A stretch of DNA of 27,973 nt. Origin: Clostridiales bacterium. Lineage in GTDB: Bacteria > Bacillota_A > Clostridia > Christensenellales > Borkfalkiaceae. The DNA lies in the NCBI GenBank assembly GCA_015055785.1, contig SVHQ01000006.1, forward strand, positions 1 through 27,973, read 5' to 3'. The position numbers and the translations under genes were made by a program. Below are positions 1 through 6,909 of the stretch, piece by piece (positions within the stretch are counted from its first letter, which is position 1; every line of letters begins with the position of its first letter). The notes under the pieces are model-generated. The model was not told the origin of the DNA and ran no database searches. It saw nothing but the letters and a program-made list of their open reading frames with translations.

Positions 1-1657
1 TCTTTTCGCAAACGTATTCCTTATCCAATTCCAACTCTGCAAGGATTGCCAAGGCATTTCCTAAAACAGTATATTCGTCACCACCTACAGTCATTGAATA
101 CACCCCCACGTCCTCATTAAAAAAGGCTTCATTTGCGCGCTTTTTGCTTTCTTCGAGTAAATCCTCATACGCAAACGACTTGCCGATTTTAAAGGCTATT
201 TCACGCAGGTTTTGCAAAGCTAAAATAAACAGCAGGTTTATCATCAAATCGGGAATAGCATCTTCCGTTCCGTGCAATTCCCCATCCAACTGCGGTGACC
301 AGTCGTAGAAATTCCAATGATTCTCCCCTTCAAATTTGAGAACCAACCCATCTTTCCGATTGTTAATAAATACGTTTAATACTGAAATTAACTTATCGTA
401 AACTTCTTCGGCAAGCGTAATATCACCCGTATTTTTAAGATATTCGTTCACTTGCATAAAATAGTAGAGCGAAAACGAAGGTATCGTCAAATCCATACCG
501 CAGGGATAACAAATCGAAAGCAAGCTGTCTTCACGTCTATCTTGGCTGATAAGTTTCAAATTTGCTCAAACATAATCGGCGTTTCCATTCTCAAACGCGT
601 GATATCCGCAAAGCGCTTGATTCCGCGAATCGTACACGTACAAGCATTGTTCACGCCACAGTGTATCCACGTAATGTTCCATCATACAAAGTTTCAACGT
701 ATTCACGCAAGCATTATATATCTTTTGGTCTAATGCATTGTCAAGAATTACTTGTTTTTCTTTGACGGGATATACTTGCGGAATCAAACCTACACACTCG
801 ATTTCAATGGGAGCTTCCGTATAGATTTCTATATAGCGACAGCCCAAACGGAGCATATAGTTTACGTACTCATTCTTACCTGCTTTCGCAATGTAATCAA
901 AACTAAAATCTCGATGTTCTATTCTTTGACGAACGTGACCGTCTTGCAGGTCTTCTCCCCACGCAACAACAATAGTTTGAACGACAGGCGATACAAAATC
1001 GAGTGAAACAAGCCCTACCGTTTCCTTGCCAAAATCTATGATATAATGGTTATTTTCCGCTAAAACCACCCTACCATGTACGCATTCAAGCAATTCCAGC
1101 TTCTTTGTAGGACGTTCTATAAACGAGCAGTTTTTCTCTACAAGTGTCGCAGATTGCAATCCTTTCCCCGTAGTTTTCCACTCATCTTCTTGGGTAGCAT
1201 CATACGCAAACGAAAAGCCTATCTGCCGTGTTACTAACTTCTGCAAGCCTTGCTTATACGCCACGCTATATCTTGCAAGGGTATTTTCACCGCTTGCAAG
1301 CACAACTTCGCCGTTTGATTGCAACTCAAAAATAAGCCCAGCTTTTGTTTTTATATACCGTTGGCTATCCGTTCCAAAATGCCAAACCAAAACCGAAATA
1401 GAGTTTTTGCCTTTCTTCAAATAGGGAGTTATGTCTATATCATCATACGATTTATACCACTCGTAATCACCGTATTGATTGCTTGAAACGTACTCTCCGT
1501 TAATATATAGCGTATAATCTCCATCACAAGAAAGAAGGCAATTTATATCGCCTTCTTCCCAAATAAACTCATCATAGAATTCGCCATATGTGTCGGGCTT
1601 GCACTCTTTTTCGACCCATATCCACTTCGATTTACCATACATTTTTCGTCTATCCAT
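1..1657 (-). pseudogene. GH78-like alpha-L-rhamnosidase, 5'-complete, interrupted by an in-frame TGA, 3' end beyond the window
   Basis: The first 363 codons (start 1657) match the N-terminal two thirds of the rhamnosidase encoded at 10344-13286. Shared features are a beta-rich carbohydrate-binding region opening with a KWIWVEK-type motif, then an (alpha/alpha)6 catalytic region. The acidic residues D331, E336 and D343 (VDTLWREQ...DSR) have the same 5- and 7-residue spacing as the catalytic Asp/Glu/Asp set of GH78. Codon 364 is TGA (566-568). Beyond it the same frame stays open for 188 codons to the window edge and still aligns with the homologue, for example LTIPSFSLYY against ITIPSFSLAF and WNFYDWSPQLDG against WHFYEWAGVLDG. 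So this is one gene with a single nonsense codon. No signal peptide is seen, so the intact protein would be cytoplasmic. An AAAGG ribosome site favours start 1657 over Met6. It may be a recent pseudogene, a base error, or, less likely, readthrough. Confidence 0.8.
566..568 (-). other. In-frame TGA stop codon inside the GH78-like gene
   Basis: The minus strand reads GCC GAT TAT GTT TGA GCA AAT TTG AAA. The flanking residues NADYV and ANLKLI align without any gap to NAECV-A-SAIRLI of the homologue at 10344-13286, with Ala in place of the stop. TGA ends six other genes in this window (stops at 4161, 5051, 13288, 14580, 15638 and 25086), so recoding of the whole code is excluded. Confidence 0.85.
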
Positions 1658-1677
1658 ATAAAGACCTTTATAAAAAA

Positions 1678-2466
1678 TTATCCTTTTATAAGATTATACA
1701 TATCAAAATATCTACGTCCAAGCACATGTAAGGCTTGTCTGCAAAAATGTATATCATCACCATTTCCAGTTTTCTGATTGTTTGATAGCAAATCCGCAGT
1801 TTCAACGAATCCAGCATAACCACACTCTTTTACAACCATACGAATGACATTGACAATCGGTTCGCAACTATCTAAATTCTTACTTTTCCACTCATTCACA
1901 AAATCCCCTGCAATAAACGGCATATTTCCATAGCGAAAGCGCACGTCATTTATCATATCCGTTAATTGTTTATGATAAATTTCAGGTTTATTCCCCTCAA
2001 AAGCGTCGTGTTCGCCTTGATGCCATAAAAATCCAACAACTCTGTTTTCGGGGTTTAACGATAAAGCATATTCCACCATTTCGATCATTTTTGAATGCAA
2101 AATATTTCCCACTCCCCATTGTTTTTTGTAAAAACCCGTACCACCAACCGCGGCGCGAACAATGAGCATTTTTTTATCTTCTTTCAATAATCCGTTTTTT
2201 ATATATTCTTCAGAAAAAGTAAGTGCAAAATCCCCATACTGTTTTCCGTCGACGCAACGTTCTTTTGCAAGCTCTATAGAAAAAGGCTTGTCCGCATAAT
2301 CAATTTTTAAGCCATTTTGTAATATTGTTACTTCCTTTTCTGCACTTAAATACAATACCTTCTCTGAAGACACGTATTCTTTCAGCACAGGACCCAACCC
2401 CATTCCTTCTGCGTTAGACTGCCCCGCTTGAATTAAAATATCAAATTTTTCTTTTGTTAAATCCAT
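1678..2466 (-). CDS. SASA-type carbohydrate acetylesterase (sialate O-acetylesterase-like, CE6-related)
   Basis: The 262-residue product has the block pattern of the SASA/DUF303 esterase family (SGNH-like fold). It carries LIQAGQSNAEGMG near the N-terminus with S17 as nucleophile, WHQGEHD at 148-154, and DIH near the C-terminus (D238, H240) as the acid/base pair. Family members remove O-acetyl groups from sialic acid or from plant polysaccharides; which one cannot be told here. No signal peptide, so it is probably cytoplasmic. The start is set at ATG 2466 because GGTGGAG (2475-2481) sits 8 bases upstream. An in-frame ATG at 2565 would add 33 residues, but these lie inside the preceding lipoprotein gene and have no family similarity that I can see. 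It sits 20 bases before the GH78-like gene, suggesting deacetylation paired with rhamnose release. Confidence 0.8.
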   Translation of the reverse strand: MDLTKEKFDILIQAGQSNAEGMGLGPVLKEYVSSEKVLYLSAEKEVTILQNGLKIDYADKPFSIELAKERCVDGKQYGDFALTFSEEYIKNGLLKEDKKMLIVRAAVGGTGFYKKQWGVGNILHSKMIEMVEYALSLNPENRVVGFLWHQGEHDAFEGNKPEIYHKQLTDMINDVRFRYGNMPFIAGDFVNEWKSKNLDSCEPIVNVIRMVVKECGYAGFVETADLLSNNQKTGNGDDIHFCRQALHVLGRRYFDMYNLIKG

Positions 2467-2474
2467 AGATATAT

Positions 2475-2481
2475 CTCCACC
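2475..2481 (-). promoter_or_regulatory. Ribosome binding site choosing start 2466
   Basis: GGTGGAG on the minus strand, 8 bases before ATG 2466. It lies in the 23-base gap after the stop of the upstream lipoprotein gene and decides against the longer reading from 2565. Confidence 0.6.
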
Positions 2482-2489
2482 TTTTTCAA

Positions 2490-3525
2490 TTATCTCTTTT
2501 CCGGGAGCAATATTATTTCCTTTAATGCCGCAGGGCAAGTCCAATAACCATGACTTGTAAGCCAACCTTCAACAGGACAAGAAGGTCCTTCATCTTTGAG
2601 CACATACCCATTCCAGTTTGCATAATAATCCCTTCCGTTTCCACCAGTAGAATAATAATCAATAGAAACATCAAAACCAATAGATGCCCCTGCCGTTAAT
2701 GGTGTTTTCCCTACTCTCGGCATAAAAATTTCAAGAATATAGCCAAAATCAGTAATCTGTGCCGCACAAGTCCAATACTCCGAAACGTCAAAGCCTGTAT
2801 ATACGTAATTATTCCCATCTGCAGCCGCTGTAATTGCGTACGTACCGTCCTCAGGATTCGCTGAATAATTTACTAAAGACCATTCTCCTGTTATTGGATC
2901 CCTTAAGTGCGGTTCAGAGGAATAAACTTCCGATACCCAAAGATTGCATACATCGCCATATACCAAATCTCCATCGTATACATAACAAAGATAATATAAT
3001 CCATTCTCATTCCATAATACATTTACGTAAGAAGTATCTTCATATATTTCGTCGCCATTGTCGAGGTGCTGATTTTTTACAGAAAATGTATACGAAGTAT
3101 CCCAAATATTATCAATTTCTCCATCAATAACAGGCACATTTTCCGCCGCCACATAAGAAACATATCCTTCCAACTCTTCAAATTGTACATCCACTACAAT
3201 GTCCGATGTTATATTATCTATAACAAACGCATTATCTTTTAATTTTTCGGTATAGTCTATGTTGTTAATTTTGAAAATTTTCACTTTATTGCCATAGTCT
3301 GGTTTCACAGTAATCGTCAACGATGCACCGTCGTTTATTTTTTCTTTATCAAAAACAACTTGTCCCTTACCTCTAATTACGCCAACCGTTGCCGAATATT
3401 CTTTCAAATTTCCTGTTTGTTGAAAACCCTCAAACTTCCCATCTAAAAATTCCCCCAAACTGCAAGAACATCCCAATCCAAGAACCAATAGAATGCTCAA
3501 AACGGAATAAATTTTTTTTCATCAT
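2490..3525 (-). pseudogene. CBM9-type secreted lipoprotein with an Ig-like repeat, frameshifted in its signal peptide
   Basis: The open frame from about 3510 to 2490 encodes a lipoprotein-like hydrophobic segment ending LGLGC. A bacterial repeat domain follows (GKGQVVFDKEKINDGASLTITVKP, ending VVDVQFEE), then a CBM9/DOMON-like domain beginning PVIDGEIDNIWD and extending to the C-terminus. The best start, ATG-ATG at 3525 behind GAGGAG, is out of frame with this body. The cause is a run of eight A's (3512-3519 as T's on the plus strand). With seven A's the protein would begin MMKKIYSVLSILLVLGLGC, a typical lipoprotein leader of about 344 residues in total. As read, translation from 3525 fails; only a weak TTG at 3500 is in frame. 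The likely role is glycan binding at the cell surface. The lesion may be a homopolymer error, a phase-variable tract or a real mutation. Confidence 0.75.
3512..3519 (-). other. A8 homopolymer causing a +1 frameshift in the lipoprotein leader
   Basis: Minus strand ATGATG followed by eight A's and TTTATTCC. Removing one A joins the start codons to the downstream frame and restores a leader peptide (MMKKIYSVLS...). Polyadenine tracts of this length are known sites for replication or transcription slippage and also for sequencing miscalls. Confidence 0.75.
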
Positions 3526-3530
3526 TTTAT

Positions 3531-3536
3531 CTCCTC
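3531..3536 (-). promoter_or_regulatory. Ribosome binding site for the CBM9 lipoprotein
   Basis: GAGGAG, 5 bases before the tandem ATG-ATG at 3525/3522. Its quality supports 3525 as the true start, despite the frameshift that follows. Confidence 0.65.
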
Positions 3537-3543
3537 ATAATTC

Positions 3544-4122
3544 TTATTCCGGTTTTTTATCAAAATCCAATGTCAAATCGTAATCGCCTAATTTATTCAC
3601 CTTAAAGCCGTTTTTCTTATATTCCTCGTAATCGAACGCTTCCAATTCATCAATGGCAAGTTTGTGGAATTCGTAGAAGTTATGCCACCATTCCCAGCCA
3701 CTGCCAAGCTCATTGCCAAGGTATGCATCTGCAATATCGCAAGCCGTTTGCGGTGCTACGTAGAACGCACCCATAGCAAGTACGTTTACACCGTTACCCG
3801 TGATGGCTCTCGTTGCCGCAGGAAGACTTTCTACAACGCCTGCATGCACGTGAGGGCATTTGCTTGCCGCAATATGAATTCCCATACCCGTACCGCAGAA
3901 AATCAAGGCTCTTTCATAATTTCCTTCGGAAATTTCCGCGCCAACACGCAAGCCTACGCGATGGAACATCAAATCAGTGTCGTTCGGGTCGCTGTCCTTT
4001 TTTACACCAAGGTCAAGAATTTTCCAGCCCTTTTTCTCCAGGTGCTCTACCACTACTTCTTTCAAAGGGAAGCCTGCAAAGTCTGCGCCTACTACCAAAT
4101 ACTTATCTTTTACTGTTTTCAT
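3544..4122 (-). CDS. RpiB/LacA/LacB-family sugar isomerase, divergent active site
   Basis: The 192-residue protein carries the RpiB fold signatures: LVVGADFAGFPLK at the N-terminus (usually GxDHAGFxLK), LIFCGTGMGIHIAASK with the catalytic-type Cys at C76, and NVLAMGA near residue 113. RpiB enzymes interconvert ribose-5-P and ribulose-5-P, LacAB galactose-6-P and tagatose-6-P, and relatives act on tetrulose phosphates. Two usual histidines are missing: the DH pair is D14-F15, and the SRxHND loop before NVL is TRAITGNG. The C-terminus runs about 40 residues longer than RpiB (about 150 residues), ending in an acidic tail. Start 4122 has AAGGAG 7 bases upstream. The reaction is probably isomerisation of a sugar (phosphate) released by the neighbouring hydrolases, but the exact substrate is open. 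Confidence 0.85.
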   Translation of the reverse strand: MKTVKDKYLVVGADFAGFPLKEVVVEHLEKKGWKILDLGVKKDSDPNDTDLMFHRVGLRVGAEISEGNYERALIFCGTGMGIHIAASKCPHVHAGVVESLPAATRAITGNGVNVLAMGAFYVAPQTACDIADAYLGNELGSGWEWWHNFYEFHKLAIDELEAFDYEEYKKNGFKVNKLGDYDLTLDFDKKPE

Positions 4123-4160
4123 CTTTTTTCTCCTTAAATATTTTAATTATTTTTATTCTT

Positions 4161-5026
4161 TCAAATGGACAACAACGCAACAGCAACTATTCCAACAAAC
4201 ACGCCTATCCATTGCCACCAATGCATCTTTTCATGAAATACAAAGGCGGAAAAGAAGGTGGTCAGCGCCAAAGAGCCAATCGCAAGCGTTGGATAAATCA
4301 AGCTCGGCGAAAGGGACGACGTTGCTAAAAAAATCACAAACAAATTCAAAAAAGCATTGCAAATCCCTGCTGTTATCGGGAAATACCAACTGCCCTTTAC
4401 AGTTTCAACAAAGTCCGTTTTATCCCCTTTGCAATATATGACAATGCACACAATCGCCGCCATTCCGATGGCAAGCATCATAAAAAAGTTACCGTATTGC
4501 TTATCAGAGGTCATTTGTTGGTTTTTTTGCACGATAGAACAACCTGCATTCCCAACAAATGCCATCATAACATAGCCAAGCCATTTCCAGCTGAATTTGC
4601 TCTCTTGTTTTTTCCCTGGATACAAACAAAGCCACAATGCCACCCCAACCAAAATCAAGCCGATTGCAACGATGAGCGTAAACGGTGCACTCCAAAAGAA
4701 AAATCCCCAAGCGGATACGCCAATTAGCGATAATTGGAAAATCAACGACGTCAATGCGACTGCACCCGTTTTTAGTGCATTAATTAGCCCGATATTACAA
4801 ATTGCATAACAAAGGGCAAATGCGATGGCATAAGGCAAAACTCCCCAATCTAACGTTTTGTCGAATATAAATAGTACCGTCCAAAAAAGCGCTACGCAAC
4901 CAAGCAGTAGAGCGTTATACAATTCCGTAGCTCGTTTACTGTTTATATTTTTCTGTTATAAAATGCTCCAAAAATACTCGAAGAAGCAACTAAAAACACA
5001 CTGCTTATCAAATATACGTACGGCAT
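4161..5026 (-). pseudogene. DMT/EamA-like membrane transporter, frameshifted near the N-terminus
   Basis: The main frame (about 4950 to 4161) gives a 253-residue, almost entirely hydrophobic protein with about nine membrane segments in the two-halves pattern of drug/metabolite transporters. It ends in the characteristic block ALTTFFSAFVFHEKMHWWQWIGVFVGIVAVALL. It has no good start of its own (a TTG at 4922 without a ribosome site). Upstream, GGAGG and ATG at 5026 open MPYVYLISSVFLVASSSIFGAF, an ideal first helix, but this frame stops after about 30 codons. Adding one A to the A5 run at 4948-4952 joins both into a 288-residue transporter of normal family size. It could move a monosaccharide or another product of the pathway. 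As read it is broken; a base error is equally possible. Confidence 0.75.
4948..4952 (-). other. A5 tract at the transporter frameshift
   Basis: Minus strand AAC AGA AAA ATA TAA stops the upstream frame. A sixth A would give N-R-K-N-I-N-S-K-R-A-T-E-L-Y-N-A, continuous with the main transporter frame. The site lies between the first and second predicted helices. Confidence 0.65.
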
Positions 5027-5030
5027 TTTT

Positions 5031-5035
5031 CCTCC
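5031..5035 (-). promoter_or_regulatory. Ribosome binding site for the DMT transporter
   Basis: GGAGG, 4 bases before ATG 5026 and just after the TGA stop of the GH63 gene (5051). It supports 5026 as the original start and therefore the frameshift interpretation. Confidence 0.6.
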
Positions 5036-5050
5036 GAACTAAATTTAATT

Positions 5051-6874
5051 TCACACATTTTCTTTGATTGCAATATAGGCAAGCAATCCGCCCCAATTAA
5101 AAAAGCTCTCGCTGTTTTTATGGATAGCGCCGCAACCCATACCCGTTACATAATTATAATTTTCGTGGATGTGTCCAAGCTGCAACCATTCTTTCAAAAA
5201 CAATTTCTTTGATTTTTCCGCTAAGATTTTTGCCGCCGCGCTTTCCCCTGCTTTTTTCAACGCCGCATACACGAGATAATTCATAGGCGGCCAAATGCTC
5301 CCACGCCAATAATCTTGTTCCACGCAGTTGGGGTCATTTTTAGAAACGGAAGGAAGCATATATTCCCCAAAAAACTCATTTTCATCATAAAAATGTTGCA
5401 TAATGCGTTTCTTTTGTTCTTCATCGATATCGGCAAACAATGCGTAAAAATGTGTAGGCGAAATGCAATGAGAATACTCGCCCGTATCCGTACGTTTATT
5501 CAAAAACATCCCGAAATCATCATCCCATAAGGTTTGCAACGCCCTTTCTACTGCCTGTTTACGCGTTTCTAAAATCAAGAATTCTTCCGTCTTATTCAAT
5601 TCTTTGGCTAACGTCATGAGATAATTGCAATCGCAAATAAACAAACCCATCAATCCCACGTCCGATAAATCCAACATATTCGTTTCTTTATTGAACGGAA
5701 CATCATCATACATAGGCGAATTATCTAAACCCGACTCATATGCCGCCCCTTGTCGATTATGTTTTGCTGGCTTGAAATATGACAATTCCTCAGGCCATAC
5801 GTCATCCGTACCCCAAGACATCGTCCCATCTTTTTGCCGTCTGTTTTCATAATACCAACTATTCCAAGCATATAGTTTTGGAAACGTTTCTTCTATAAAC
5901 CATTTTTCCTGGTATTTATCATAAATTTGTTTTACTATTAACGATCCAACGCAAGGCTGAGAATGATCGTAACTTTTAAACAAATTTCCGCAAGAAAAAT
6001 TCGGAACAAAACCGCGATCGGTTGTTTCCTCCAAGATCGTCAGCGCATTACCATATGCTCTCTCTTTATTGATTTCCGAAAACATCAAGGACGTGAAAAA
6101 CATATCCCAGCCAAACATCGCATATCCGCCAGCCGGACGGCTCCACAACCGTGAAACTGTTGAAAATACTCTATCTTTATTCGGATCGTATACGGTTTCC
6201 CACGAGATAACGTCTATCATACCTTTATAACATTCCGAAAGATGCCCTTGCGATGCAAGCTCTTTTTCCAGCGACTTTCTCGCGTCCATAATAATCTTTT
6301 CGCCTTCTTCCAAGGAAACCTTTTGCGTGGAAAACAGCACGTTCCCTTGTAGTTTTACATTGATATAGGACGAATGAAGGTTCAAATAATTATCAGGTAA
6401 CTCTTCGCCCGTCGCATAGACGTGAACTTCCTTATCCGCAAATTTGGCTTGTATGCAATCCGACTCGCGCGAAATTGTTCCACTGTGATTCCAAAGCATA
6501 CAACATTCCGCGAACACAGACGTTGGATGCGCGTTCTTTTTCAAAGGCTCTATCAAAATATAGATATCGTCCCCAACCGCCGCCGTTCGCACCATTGCGG
6601 AAATCCCCGAAAAATCAACTTTCAACTCGGTGTAAGTGCCATCATAACTGCGAATACCAGGTGTCAATATTTCCCTGCCGTCATCCTGTTTTTCCCCAAA
6701 GATGACATCTCGCAAAATGCTTACGTTGTTTGACAGGAAAGCATAATCCTTAAACCCAATCCTTATAGAAAAACCATAAGGCATTAAAATATGCGCCAAA
6801 ACGCTTGAACTATCCCACGTTTGAAATCCGCGAAATAAACGATCTTTTATTTCTTTACTATACAATTCATTCAT
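5051..6874 (-). CDS. GH63-type alpha-glycosidase (MGH1-like (alpha/alpha)6 hydrolase)
   Basis: The 607-residue protein has an N-terminal beta-rich region (to about 200) and an (alpha/alpha)6 barrel. Diagnostic blocks are SRPAGGYAMFGWDMFF (245-260), YESGLDNSPMYDD (379-391), EQDYWRGSIWPPMNYLV (519-535) and HENYNYVTGMGCG (570-582). By analogy with E. coli YgjK (GH63), D384 is the likely general acid and E571 the general base. GH63 enzymes invert alpha-glucosidic or related linkages (glucosylglycerate, mannosylglycerate, alpha-glucosides). There is no signal peptide, so it would act on imported oligosaccharides in the cytoplasm. Start 6874 is preceded by AGGAG at good spacing, and the gene ends in TGA 24 bases before the transporter. 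Family assignment is strong; linkage specificity is unknown. Confidence 0.85.
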   Translation of the reverse strand: MNELYSKEIKDRLFRGFQTWDSSSVLAHILMPYGFSIRIGFKDYAFLSNNVSILRDVIFGEKQDDGREILTPGIRSYDGTYTELKVDFSGISAMVRTAAVGDDIYILIEPLKKNAHPTSVFAECCMLWNHSGTISRESDCIQAKFADKEVHVYATGEELPDNYLNLHSSYINVKLQGNVLFSTQKVSLEEGEKIIMDARKSLEKELASQGHLSECYKGMIDVISWETVYDPNKDRVFSTVSRLWSRPAGGYAMFGWDMFFTSLMFSEINKERAYGNALTILEETTDRGFVPNFSCGNLFKSYDHSQPCVGSLIVKQIYDKYQEKWFIEETFPKLYAWNSWYYENRRQKDGTMSWGTDDVWPEELSYFKPAKHNRQGAAYESGLDNSPMYDDVPFNKETNMLDLSDVGLMGLFICDCNYLMTLAKELNKTEEFLILETRKQAVERALQTLWDDDFGMFLNKRTDTGEYSHCISPTHFYALFADIDEEQKKRIMQHFYDENEFFGEYMLPSVSKNDPNCVEQDYWRGSIWPPMNYLVYAALKKAGESAAAKILAEKSKKLFLKEWLQLGHIHENYNYVTGMGCGAIHKNSESFFNWGGLLAYIAIKENV

Positions 6875-6909
6875 TTTTTTTATCTCCTATATAAACGCAA
6901 AAAAACTAA

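Noticed and set aside
566..568. Genome-wide recoding of TGA, or selenocysteine, as explanation for the in-frame TGA
   Set aside because: TGA ends at least six other genes here, including one in an ATGA overlap, and Trp is TGG. The homologue has Ala rather than Cys at the site.
2467..2565. A 33-residue N-terminal extension of the SASA esterase
   Set aside because: It overlaps the 3' end of the CBM9 lipoprotein gene in another frame and lacks family similarity. A ribosome site supports ATG 2466.
4922..4922. TTG as the true start of the DMT transporter
   Set aside because: No ribosome site. It would remove the first membrane helix, while a well-placed site and ATG at 5026 encode exactly that helix one base out of frame.
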